62,528 bases of DNA from a virus, in IMG/VR virus record IMGVR_UViG_3300010885_036529, positions 1-62,528 of that record; one strand, 5' to 3'. The position numbers and the translations under genes are program-made. Shown here piece by piece: positions 43,231 to 51,401 of this stretch; the first letter of the stretch is position 1; each line of letters starts with the position of its first letter. Under the pieces are notes generated by a model that saw nothing but the letters and a program-made list of their open reading frames with translations, was not told where the DNA came from and ran no database searches.

Positions 43231-44925
43231 ATGGCCGGATTTTCAGATAGAAGGGGTTCATTGACCAAAGGCAATCCAGTATCGGATGCCCTTAAGCGTC
43301 TAAGCCGTCTAGGTATGAACTATGATGATATGGTCTTGAAAAATTCAAGAGCTGTAGGTTTCACAGAGAACCAGATAGGCTTTGGGACTTTCAACCCGAT
43401 GGGTTCAGATTCAGACGACATGTACTATCTCTTCGCATCTCTGTCTATGACGGACATTTCGAACAAGAAAAATATCTCTTATTTCGATAAGACTTATTTG
43501 AAGAAGAGAGATCAATTAAGAAACTTCGCAGTTCAAGATGAAATTGAGGACATTCTCGATACTGTAACTGATGAAGCTCTAGTATATGATGAGACTAACT
43601 ACTTTGCTTATCCGATCATAAATACATCAGTAAGCAAAGAAGTAAAAGACAATCTCATCGACAGTTACAATAAGATCTACGAATATTTTGGATTCAGTGA
43701 TGGTCAATCAGCATGGAACTATTTCCGTAAATGGTTGGTTGACGGTTACTTGGCATTTGAAATTATTTACGATGATGAACAAAGACACATCATCGGTTTC
43801 AAAGAATTAGATCCGGTATCTTTGATGCCAGCAGTCGATAAAGATTCTGGTAAAAAGATCTGGATTCAATATAAAGGTGGCGGTCCAAAAGAGAGAACCC
43901 TTTTCGATTCTCAGATCATCTATCTCTCATATTCATCAGTTAACTCTCCATCGAGAGTATCTTACGTAGAAAGATTGATCAGATCTTTCAACTTATTAAG
44001 AATCATGGAACACTCCAGAATTATTTGGGCTGTAACGAACTCTAGTTTCAAAATGAAGTTTGTGATTCCTGTAGGTGGTAAGTCAAAGACCAGAGCTAAA
44101 CAGTCTCTAGCCCAATTGATGAATAACTACAGAGAGATAGTTAATTTTGATATGCAATCTGGAGAGATCCAGACGAACGGTAAACCGATGATGCAATTCC
44201 ACAAGGAATATTGGTTACCTTCGAAAGACGGTGAACAACCAGAGATTGAAACTTTAGCGAATGATGGACCGGCTTTATCAGATACAGAAGCATTACAATG
44301 GTTCTCTGATAAATTAAAACTCGCATCTAAAATTCCTTTTAGCCGTTTTGATAAAGATTCTCCTGCAACTTATGAAATGGCTGCAGAAGGCATGGACAAA
44401 GAGGAGATTAAATTTGCCAAGTTCATCAACAGATTGAGATCTATCTTCCAAGAGATCCTAGTAAAGCCACTCTATTTACAGGTATGTTTAGACCATCCTG
44501 AATTAGAAGACGATACAAACTTTAAGGGTAATCTTACGATCAAATACAACAAGGACAACGTCTTTGAAGAATTGAAGCAAATGGAACTTGCTTCGAAGAG
44601 AATAGACTTCATCTCACAAGTTAGAAGCAGTCTTACTGAACAAGACAAGGATATGAACGAAGTACCTTACTTCAGTCTTAACTTCTTGATCAAGAAATAC
44701 GGTGGATTCACTGAAGAAGATTTGAAAAAGAACAGGAGAATGAAAGAAGTTGACGATCTAGTTAAACAAGGCTACGAACAAGGCGATGCAGAAAAAATTG
44801 TGGACGGGGAAGATCCTAAGAAATTTAAGAAAGCTAACGCTGAAACCGATGGCGATTTAGGAATTGATGCTGAAGGGGATGGTGGAGCAGGTGGTTCGGA
44901 AGACATTCCAGGCCTCGAACTCTAA
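43231..44925 (+). CDS. 20: Portal vertex protein, gp20-like
   Basis: 564 residues (T4 gp20 524). 'DEIEDILDTVTDEALVYDE' near 105, 'FRKWLVDGYLAFEIIYDDEQRHI' near 168, 'FKELDPVSLMPAVDK' and 'IIYLSYSSVNSPSRVSYVERLIRSFNLLRIMEHS' region near 230-265 follow T4-type portals closely. The dodecameric ring nucleates prohead assembly and is the channel for DNA packaging by gp17. The C-terminal 40 residues are acidic and Gly-rich. A late promoter for the protease gene follows. Confidence 0.9.
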   Translation: MAGFSDRRGSLTKGNPVSDALKRLSRLGMNYDDMVLKNSRAVGFTENQIGFGTFNPMGSDSDDMYYLFASLSMTDISNKKNISYFDKTYLKKRDQLRNFAVQDEIEDILDTVTDEALVYDETNYFAYPIINTSVSKEVKDNLIDSYNKIYEYFGFSDGQSAWNYFRKWLVDGYLAFEIIYDDEQRHIIGFKELDPVSLMPAVDKDSGKKIWIQYKGGGPKERTLFDSQIIYLSYSSVNSPSRVSYVERLIRSFNLLRIMEHSRIIWAVTNSSFKMKFVIPVGGKSKTRAKQSLAQLMNNYREIVNFDMQSGEIQTNGKPMMQFHKEYWLPSKDGEQPEIETLANDGPALSDTEALQWFSDKLKLASKIPFSRFDKDSPATYEMAAEGMDKEEIKFAKFINRLRSIFQEILVKPLYLQVCLDHPELEDDTNFKGNLTIKYNKDNVFEELKQMELASKRIDFISQVRSSLTEQDKDMNEVPYFSLNFLIKKYGGFTEEDLKKNRRMKEVDDLVKQGYEQGDAEKIVDGEDPKKFKKANAETDGDLGIDAEGDGGAGGSEDIPGLEL

Positions 44926-44943
44926 TTTCCCAATGTAGTATAT

Positions 44944-44955
44944 GATATATAGAAA
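44944..44955 (+). promoter_or_regulatory. Late-type promoter element
   Basis: GATATATAGAAA, 30 bases (start to start) upstream of the prohead protease ATG. Confidence 0.65.
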
Positions 44956-44973
44956 TACAAATTAAGAGACAAA

Positions 44974-46818
44974 ATGTCCAAGAAACTACTTATTCTAGAA
45001 CGTTCTGGAGAAACCTTAGTACATAAAGGTGATGATGACAACATCACACTCGAAGGTACGTTTACCCAGTTCAACATAAAAAACAAAAATGGCAGAATCT
45101 ACGAAGAGAAAGAATTCATGCCTCACCTTAAAGAATTACAAGAAAAGGTGAAAAAAGGCAAGCTTCTCGGAGAACTTGACCACCCTACAAAATTCGATAT
45201 CTCTCTACAAAACGTATCTCACGTTATTGAAGATCTTGAATACGATCCAGCTAAGAAACAGGTTGTCGGTCGCATCAAATTGTTGAATACTGACAAAGGA
45301 AAACAAGCCAAAGCATTAGTAGAAGCCGGTATTCCACTTCACATCTCTTCAAGAGCAGCAGGCAATGTTGGTAGTGACGGTAAAGTAAAAATTCAAAAAC
45401 TCTTCACTTATGATCTTGTAGCAGATCCAGGATTTGCTGCTGCTGAACTTAGAAGAGTGAATGAGTCATTTGGTTTCGGTGATGATGAAGATCTTTTCAT
45501 CTACGAAGTATCAGAAGACAATTCTATAGAGAACCCAATAAATACAAAAAATACACAAGAAACGATGAGCAATCCAAATTTTGTCTCTATCGAGGACTTT
45601 AACAGGTATTCAGAGTACGTAAAACAACAGTTCGAGTCTTTGAAAAATGGTCAAGAATCATCAGAAAAACTTGATAAAGTTGTCGAGTACACTAATCACT
45701 TAGCTGAGAACATGAACAAGCTTTTTGGCTATACTAATTATTTAGCTGAAAACCTAGATAAAAATATCTCTCATGGCGATTATGTCGTAGAAAGCTTAAA
45801 TAGCATCAAAGAATATTGTAACTACCTCGCAGAAAATGTAAGCAAAGGAATTTCTTATTCTGAATATGTTGCTGAACAAGCTAATCAATTAGTAGATTAT
45901 ACTAAATATGTAGCAGAAAAAGTAGACCAAGGTCTTTCTTACTCAGAGTATTTAGCAGAGAATCAAGACAAGATGATTCAATTCTCTAATTACCTAGCTG
46001 AACACCAAAACAACAGCATTGCATACTCTAAGTATCTTGCTGAAAGAATGGACCAAGGCATCAGCTATACCGAATATCTCGCTGAAAACCAAAACAACAT
46101 GATCAAGTACTCAGAGTACATCAAAGAGAATGTTGAAAACCTTGGCAAATACGCTAATTATTTAGCTGAAAACTTAAATGCTGTAAACGAAAAAACTGTA
46201 GAAGAAGCTCCAAAGACAGAAACTCCAGTTACAGATGCTGCTCCTGCTAAAACTCAGGCTCAAGCAATCGAAGAATCAGCAACTGCAACAGTAGCTAAAG
46301 TGGATGCACTTCTTGAATCAGTAAAAACGAAGAAAGAAGAAACCACTAAAGACGAGAAGCATTTCATGAGATTCTTGGACACTACTAAGAGAAACGAATT
46401 TGAATCTCTTAATGAAGGTGTACAAACTCAAATCGTTGAAGCTTTTGCAACTAACAGATACATGTCAGTACAAGATGCTAATAGAATCTGGAACTCATGT
46501 TTCACACCTGCGGCTCCAGCTAAATTAGATTATGTAGCTAATATGCCTGAAAGATACAAATCAATGTATGAGTCTCTAAATGAGTCTCAAAAAGATTCTA
46601 TCAGCAAACAAGCTAAATTGTTTGGCTCATTAGAAACTCAATATCAAATTGATAACTTCTGGCAAACAAGAGATCTTAGACCAAGAAAAGTTGAGATCCA
46701 AAAGATCAATGAAAACGAAGCTCCAGCAGCAATAGTTGAAAATTCTCCAGCAGGAGTACCTCTACAAGTCGTAAATGACGTTAGAGAATCTCTTATAGCA
46801 AGATTCAAAAATATCTAA
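44974..46818 (+). CDS. 21: gp21-like prohead protease fused to a 14-residue-repeat domain
   Basis: 614 residues; T4 gp21 is only 212. Residues 1-197 are the protease, with catalytic His70 in 'LLGELDHPTKF' and Ser125/126 in 'PLHISSRAAGN'. From Met198 the protein continues with a short helix, twelve 14-residue repeats (239-406, consensus YSxYLAExxxxxIx), a Pro/Ala/Thr linker and a helical C-terminal domain (about 445-614). An A-rich leader-like stretch coding NTKNTQET precedes Met198 (ATG 45565), so a separate 417-residue protein may also be made, as with lambda C/Nu3. The protease should cleave scaffold, core and capsid proteins. The repeat part may act as scaffold. Confidence 0.85.
   Translation: MSKKLLILERSGETLVHKGDDDNITLEGTFTQFNIKNKNGRIYEEKEFMPHLKELQEKVKKGKLLGELDHPTKFDISLQNVSHVIEDLEYDPAKKQVVGRIKLLNTDKGKQAKALVEAGIPLHISSRAAGNVGSDGKVKIQKLFTYDLVADPGFAAAELRRVNESFGFGDDEDLFIYEVSEDNSIENPINTKNTQETMSNPNFVSIEDFNRYSEYVKQQFESLKNGQESSEKLDKVVEYTNHLAENMNKLFGYTNYLAENLDKNISHGDYVVESLNSIKEYCNYLAENVSKGISYSEYVAEQANQLVDYTKYVAEKVDQGLSYSEYLAENQDKMIQFSNYLAEHQNNSIAYSKYLAERMDQGISYTEYLAENQNNMIKYSEYIKENVENLGKYANYLAENLNAVNEKTVEEAPKTETPVTDAAPAKTQAQAIEESATATVAKVDALLESVKTKKEETTKDEKHFMRFLDTTKRNEFESLNEGVQTQIVEAFATNRYMSVQDANRIWNSCFTPAAPAKLDYVANMPERYKSMYESLNESQKDSISKQAKLFGSLETQYQIDNFWQTRDLRPRKVEIQKINENEAPAAIVENSPAGVPLQVVNDVRESLIARFKNI
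45688..46191 (+). repeat. Twelve degenerate 42-bp (14-residue) repeats
   Basis: In frame, each unit begins Y/F/H-x-x-Y/H and carries (L/V)AE at positions 5-7 (for example YTNYLAENLDKNIS, YSEYLAENQDKMIQ). Twelve units run without gaps. The 14-residue period equals two heptads, consistent with a coiled coil or a helical solenoid. Confidence 0.9.
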
Positions 46819-46822
46819 TATT

Positions 46823-47434
46823 ATGTTTATAAAAGACTTCGGTTCTTTCTTAAACGAAGCAGAAGGTTACAACGGTAAAGGCATCTTTACCGTTGCTACT
46901 TTGTCTCAAAAGAACTTATTTGTTTGTGAAATATCAGGCCAATTATCTGACGGTGCTTGGGAAAATACAAAGCCTTACGATCATTGGGAACCGTGGAGCA
47001 ACGCTCCAATAAAAGTTGGTTCTAACGTAGGAAGAGATTTCCCAGTTAAGAAAGACGGTTACAATCTAGGTTCTCTTATCCAATACGTAGGAGATAGAAT
47101 GTTAGCGGTAGGCGCAGCTGGCGCAGCAGGTTGGGATCTCGGAGAAAGCAGCTGGACACCAGAACACAGTGCAGTAGAAAATTTCTTCGCTGCTAGCAGC
47201 GTAGCTAATTTAGAAAGAATGACAATTTCTGAAGACTTTGAACAGCACTTTCAAAATTTCCTAGAAAAGAACAAATCTGGATATACTAGCAAGTACGTAC
47301 CTGTAGCAGAAAAGAACAAGAAGAAACTCGAAGATACTTGGAACGCCATTAAATCTGGTAGATACGGTATTAGACAACTCACAAGAGATCTTACTGATAT
47401 TTCAAAGGCGATGAAAATTTACAAGAGAAGTTAA
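46823..47434 (+). CDS. Putative head protein with protease-site N-terminus
   Basis: 203 residues starting MFIKDFGSFLNEAEGYNGKG. FGSFLNEAE is nearly the same as the T4 gp23 maturation site FGSFLTE/AE, so cleavage after FLNE by the gp21-type protease is likely. A compact domain follows with several Trp ('DHWEPWSNAP', 'GWDLGESSWTPEH') and a basic C-terminus. It lies between protease and major capsid genes. A core, vertex or decoration role is possible; no family recognised. Confidence 0.55.
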   Translation: MFIKDFGSFLNEAEGYNGKGIFTVATLSQKNLFVCEISGQLSDGAWENTKPYDHWEPWSNAPIKVGSNVGRDFPVKKDGYNLGSLIQYVGDRMLAVGAAGAAGWDLGESSWTPEHSAVENFFAASSVANLERMTISEDFEQHFQNFLEKNKSGYTSKYVPVAEKNKKKLEDTWNAIKSGRYGIRQLTRDLTDISKAMKIYKRS

Positions 47435-47452
47435 AAAACTCAAATCGAGACA

Positions 47453-47464
47453 TAATATATAGTA
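47453..47464 (+). promoter_or_regulatory. Late-type promoter element for the major capsid gene
   Basis: TAATATATAGTA, about 100 bases upstream of the gp23 ATG, giving an unusually long leader. Confidence 0.6.
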
Positions 47465-47477
47465 AACAATAACCGAT

Positions 47478-47525
47478 CACGTCCTTTACTGCTGAGAAGC
47501 AAAGAGCGGAATAAGATAAAACGTG
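47478..47525 (+). promoter_or_regulatory. Structured 5' leader of the major capsid mRNA
   Basis: CACGT (47478-47482) can pair with ACGTG (47521-47525). Inside, CTTT (47484) pairs with AAAG (47501) and GCT (47491) with AGC (47498), closed by a GAGA tetraloop of the GNRA type with a 3-base bulge. It may stabilise the abundant capsid mRNA. Confidence 0.4.
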
Positions 47526-47553
47526 AAACATAAGCATAAATAAAAAACAAAAA

Positions 47554-49230
47554 ATGCACAATCAATTAATCAATGAAGCAGAAGTTGTAAAGACTTGGGC
47601 TCCTGTGATTGAAGAGGCTACAGGCATTAACGATAAGAGCAAGCTCTCTTGGATGTCTAAGTATTGCCACTTCCATCAACTAAACGAAAACGTGTACAAC
47701 CAAGTTCACCTTAACCCTAACATGAACGTTTACGGTATGGGTGCTGTATCATTCCCTGGCGATCCAGGATTGAACACTGGTTTCCCTACACAAGCATCAG
47801 GTTCTGGTGACAAGCCTTTCAGTTTACTTCCACTTGCAATGCAAGTAGCAGCTCAAACTGTAGGTTTAGACTTAGTTCCAGTTGTTCCAATGAGCGGTCC
47901 ATTAGGCGTTCTTACTTATTTAGACTTCATCTACCAAGGTGGTCGTCTTGATAGTTTGGAAACACCTTTGATGGTTAGAATTGAAGGAGATAAAACTACC
48001 TACACTTCTGGCTATTCTGCATCTTCTTTCGCAGGTAACACAGTTTACTATTTAAGAGATTCAGGAAACACTACACAATACGCATTGACTTTCATCGGTC
48101 TTTCTCGTATTGATGGATGGCCAATTTTCAAAGTGAACGCTTGGGCTTCATCAGCACAGCAACCAAACGGTACTGCAGGCGCAATTACTTTAGCAGCAGC
48201 AGTTGACGCAGGTAAGATCTACACAGCAGCAGCAAGTGGAACTAAAATTGCAGATCTTACTGCAGGTGCAGCTCTTCTTGTTAAAGCTCTTGAAGATCAC
48301 GTAACAGGTTTCTCTGGTCAAGGTCTTGCTGGTTATGGTAACACTGCAAACAATGTAACTTCTAACCAACCTTACTTGAGACAAAATGGTGAAAACACAG
48401 CTGACAATCAGTTAGGTCTTTCATTATTCAACAAGTCAGTTGAAGCTTTCACATACCAAGTTGCTGCAGCAGTAACTAGAGAGCAAGTTCAAGATTTGAA
48501 ACAATTCGGTATCGATGCAGTAGCTCAAGTAGAAGCTGTATTAGTTAATGAATTAACTCAATCTATCAACAAGCTTATCTTAGCTAGATTGTTCGAACTT
48601 GGAGCTACAAACGCGGAAAAAGTTTATACCATCGATGGTACTAACTTGAACCTTTATGTTGCATCTACTTCAACAACAGCTTCTTTACCACTTGGTAACG
48701 ATTGGGAAGGAAACGCAGTAAGTATTTCAACTACTTCTACAGTTCCAACTTCAGGTGATAACGCAGGTACTTTACAAAGAAGAATTCTTTCTAAGATCCT
48801 TGCATCATCTAACTTGATCGCTATCAGAGGTCGTAGAGGTGCAGCTAACTTCGCCGTAACTAACGGACAAGTTGCTTCAGCTTTACAAGATATCGCAGGA
48901 TTCATCACTTATCCTTTGGCTAACACTGTTAACCAAGCAGGTGGTTCTCTTTACCCAGTAGGAGCAGTAGCAGGAGTAACAGTATATGTTGATCCTAACA
49001 TGAGCTGGACTGATACAAGAATCTGCGTAGGTAGAAAAGGTGACGGAAACTCTCCAGGTTTGGTATTCATGCCTTACTTAATGGCAGAAAGCGTACAAAC
49101 AATCGCAGAGCTTACAATGGCTCCTAAGATTGCAGTAAAATCAAGATTCGCTCTTGTAGACGCTGGTTTCTTCCCATTCCTTTATTACTTCACAATGAGA
49201 GTAAGATTTGATAACTATCAAATCATCTAA
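47554..49230 (+). CDS. 23: Major capsid protein precursor, gp23-like
   Basis: 558 residues (T4 gp23 521). 'EVVKTWAPVIEEATGI' near the N-terminus matches the T4 'LLNKWKPLLEGEG' segment, and 'LLPLAMQVAAQTVGLDLVPVVPMSGPLG' region near 91-118 with 'DVGFFPF'-like C-terminal 'ALVDAGFFPFLYYFTMRVRF' is the T4-type HK97-fold capsid. The LINE/AE site at residues 5-8 and another before residue 60 are candidate maturation cleavages. Residues 58-88 share a Gly/Pro-rich motif with the 21055 product. It has its own promoter, long leader and strong terminator, as expected for the most abundant virion protein. Confidence 0.9.
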   Translation: MHNQLINEAEVVKTWAPVIEEATGINDKSKLSWMSKYCHFHQLNENVYNQVHLNPNMNVYGMGAVSFPGDPGLNTGFPTQASGSGDKPFSLLPLAMQVAAQTVGLDLVPVVPMSGPLGVLTYLDFIYQGGRLDSLETPLMVRIEGDKTTYTSGYSASSFAGNTVYYLRDSGNTTQYALTFIGLSRIDGWPIFKVNAWASSAQQPNGTAGAITLAAAVDAGKIYTAAASGTKIADLTAGAALLVKALEDHVTGFSGQGLAGYGNTANNVTSNQPYLRQNGENTADNQLGLSLFNKSVEAFTYQVAAAVTREQVQDLKQFGIDAVAQVEAVLVNELTQSINKLILARLFELGATNAEKVYTIDGTNLNLYVASTSTTASLPLGNDWEGNAVSISTTSTVPTSGDNAGTLQRRILSKILASSNLIAIRGRRGAANFAVTNGQVASALQDIAGFITYPLANTVNQAGGSLYPVGAVAGVTVYVDPNMSWTDTRICVGRKGDGNSPGLVFMPYLMAESVQTIAELTMAPKIAVKSRFALVDAGFFPFLYYFTMRVRFDNYQII

Positions 49231-49257
49231 TCTCTAGAAGATAGGATAATTTAAAAA

Positions 49258-49281
49258 GGGACTCTCCGGAGTCCCTTTTTT
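49258..49281 (+). terminator. Intrinsic terminator after the major capsid gene
   Basis: GGGACTC (49258-49264) pairs with GAGTCCC (49269-49275), 4-base loop, followed by six T. Confidence 0.9.
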
Positions 49282-49290
49282 GTGTTCAAA

Positions 49291-49302
49291 GATATATAGA
49301 AA
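49291..49302 (+). promoter_or_regulatory. Late-type promoter element
   Basis: GATATATAGAAA, 10 bases after the terminator T-tract and 34 bases (start to start) upstream of ATG 49325. Confidence 0.65.
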
Positions 49303-49324
49303 CATAGAACTTAAATACTCTAAC

Positions 49325-50899
49325 ATGAAGAAAATAAAACTACTAGAACAATTTTTAGAAGAACAAAAGATCGAAGAAGGTCTTTTTGACGTCGTCACAA
49401 AAAGCAAAGCTTTCATCAGGAATCCGATTTCAGCTACCAAGATAACCAATAACGGTAAGAAATTAGCACAGGCTCAAGTAGATTCAGCTGCTAATGAATT
49501 AGATTTTGAAAAGCGTAAACTTGCAGCTGACAAAGCAGCAAAAACAAAGATACAGAATCTCCAAAAGAAAGGCGATAAAGAGGGAGCTCAAAAAGTAAAA
49601 GACGATTACGACGATTCTAAAGATGTTCTTAAAGCTGCACACGATCAAAAAGATGATGGTTTGAAAGATAAAGTAAGTAGCATCGATGATAGAATAGACG
49701 ATCTCTCTAAAAAGAATTCTACTCTTCAAGATTTAGCATCTCTCGTAAAGACTGCAGCTAGAGTAAAAAAGAACGAAGTTCTTATTAAAGGAGCAGACGA
49801 AGAAGAGAAGAAGCAATTAAAAATTCAGTTACAGAAAGATACAGAACATATCCAAGATCTTCAAAAAGGTTTTGGTGATTATGAAGGTTCTAAAGACGAT
49901 GAAGGAAAGCCAGAAGATAAAAAAGATGTCAAAGTAGACACTAGTGTTCCTGAAAAACCTGCAGCTACACAGTCATCAGAAAAACCTGCAGCTACACAGT
50001 CATCAGAAAAACCTGCAGCTACGGAAAAACCTCTTACTACCACCGCTGCACCAAAGGATGAAAAACCAGAAGATGCACTTGCTAGAACAAGACAAGACGT
50101 TCAAGATCAGCAAAGAATCATATCAGATCATAATAACAGAATAAAATCTCAAGAAGATAAAATATCTGATCTCAAAGCAGGAAAATATGACAAGAAAAAA
50201 ATAGCAGATCCTCAGGCTGAAATAGTTAAACTTCAAAAGAATATCGAAACTGAAAAAGGTGATCTAGATGTAGCCAAAACTGAATTAGAAGATCTTGTAA
50301 AAGCTTCGCAAGATGCTGAGAAAAAGATGCCTAAGAAAACAGATACTGCAGCAGAGGCTCCTAAAGAACCTGCAGCAGAGGCTCCTAAAGAACCTGCAAC
50401 AGAGGCTCCTAAAGAACCTGCAACAGAGGCTCCTAAAAACCCGGTTGAGAGACCTAGGAAAGAACCTACTGCTGAACCTACAACTTCTAAGATTGATAAA
50501 CTCGAAAAAGATGTAAAAGATGCAGAGGACGAACACAAGAAAATCTTATTAGATCCGAAATATCAAGAAGGTGTTAAGAAAGACAAAGAATTACAAGACA
50601 CTGCAGATGCTGTTGACAAAGAACTTTCAGCTATAGACAAAGAGAAAGATCCTACTGCATACGATGCAAAAATGAAGGAAGTTCAAGCAGCTAATCAGGA
50701 AGTAAAAGATTTCAGAAAGAAATTTTCAGAAGATAATAAGGATCTAGAAGATAAAGCAGATGCAGCAGAAGTAAAAATGAGACAACTCAAAAAGGAACTT
50801 CAAGATGCTAAAGAAGAAGCTGATAAAGCAGCTCCTAAAGAATCAATCACAACACTCAAAAGCTTCAAAGATTTTGTCACAGAGAAAAACAAGTCTTAA
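49325..50899 (+). CDS. Prohead core/scaffold protein, gp22-like
   Basis: 524 residues from ATG 49325, chosen because it follows a promoter at 49291 and gives the targeting sequence MKKIKLLEQFLEEQKIEEG; an ATG at 49280 lies upstream of the promoter. Almost the whole protein is charged coiled coil (Lys/Glu/Asp/Ala) interrupted by two low-complexity repeat segments (EKPAATQSS and PKEPAxEA). This is the character of T4 gp22 and other prohead cores that are degraded by the protease. The C-terminal 'LKSFKDFVTEKNK' is a second F-x-x-F-x-x-E site. In T4 gp22 precedes gp23; here it follows. Confidence 0.6.
   Translation: MKKIKLLEQFLEEQKIEEGLFDVVTKSKAFIRNPISATKITNNGKKLAQAQVDSAANELDFEKRKLAADKAAKTKIQNLQKKGDKEGAQKVKDDYDDSKDVLKAAHDQKDDGLKDKVSSIDDRIDDLSKKNSTLQDLASLVKTAARVKKNEVLIKGADEEEKKQLKIQLQKDTEHIQDLQKGFGDYEGSKDDEGKPEDKKDVKVDTSVPEKPAATQSSEKPAATQSSEKPAATEKPLTTTAAPKDEKPEDALARTRQDVQDQQRIISDHNNRIKSQEDKISDLKAGKYDKKKIADPQAEIVKLQKNIETEKGDLDVAKTELEDLVKASQDAEKKMPKKTDTAAEAPKEPAAEAPKEPATEAPKEPATEAPKNPVERPRKEPTAEPTTSKIDKLEKDVKDAEDEHKKILLDPKYQEGVKKDKELQDTADAVDKELSAIDKEKDPTAYDAKMKEVQAANQEVKDFRKKFSEDNKDLEDKADAAEVKMRQLKKELQDAKEEADKAAPKESITTLKSFKDFVTEKNKS
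49952..50026 (+). repeat. 27-bp tandem repeat encoding EKPAATQSS
   Basis: Two perfect 27-bp units (49952, 49979) and a partial third, in frame in the scaffold-like gene. Confidence 0.9.
50348..50433 (+). repeat. 24-bp tandem repeat encoding (A/T)EAPKEPA
   Basis: Three near-identical 24-bp units from 50348 plus a diverging fourth, in frame in the scaffold-like gene. Confidence 0.85.
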
Positions 50900-51401
50900 G
50901 AGTCCAAAAGTAAGTATCAGAGATTGGGGCAAGGCGCCGAGAAAACACGGCATCTTGCTCAAATTTTTGACACCAGATCAGAAAAGATTCCTTTTCGATA
51001 ACGATCATCTTAAATTCATTTCTAGAAACAAGGAGACTATGGAAGCAGTCTTCCACGTCTTTTTCCAAGAACAGTTGAGAAAAGACGATAGGGCAGCTTT
51101 TAATAACCCTTTTAGTGGTACTTTTACCAACCGTTACCAACTCAATAAAGATGCACAATTAGTAGATTGGGAATGTGCTATTTGCAAGACTGAGATAAAA
51201 TCTAGCATGATAGATTATTCACCTGAAAACTTTCTTTGCGATAAATGCAGGGAGGTTCACACTGGAGCAAAGATAATAGATTCTCGTATCAAGCAAAATT
51301 CACTAAAATTCACAGAGCATTGCAAAGACATGCTCACTCAAGAACAGAGAGATTTTCTAAGATTTTTGAAAATTAATCGAAAGCAAGAGCTTCTTCGATA
51401 G
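50805..51401 (+). CDS. Zinc-ribbon protein of unknown function
   Basis: Up to 198 residues from ATG 50805, which overlaps the scaffold gene by 95 bases in another frame and has AAAAAGGAAC upstream. No later ATG exists before the likely domain, which begins near 'VSIRDWGKAPRKHG' (from about 50910), so the start is uncertain; a TTG further in is possible. Two Cys pairs, 'CAICKTE' and 'CDKCREV', about 29 residues apart, form a zinc ribbon. It overlaps the convergent minus-strand gene by 29 bases. Could be a nucleic-acid-binding or late regulatory factor; unknown. Confidence 0.6.
   Translation: MLKKKLIKQLLKNQSQHSKASKILSQRKTSLKSPKVSIRDWGKAPRKHGILLKFLTPDQKRFLFDNDHLKFISRNKETMEAVFHVFFQEQLRKDDRAAFNNPFSGTFTNRYQLNKDAQLVDWECAICKTEIKSSMIDYSPENFLCDKCREVHTGAKIIDSRIKQNSLKFTEHCKDMLTQEQRDFLRFLKINRKQELLR

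Noticed and set aside
45688-46191. CRISPR-like array
   Set aside because: The 42-bp periodicity is a protein-coding repeat in frame without spacers.
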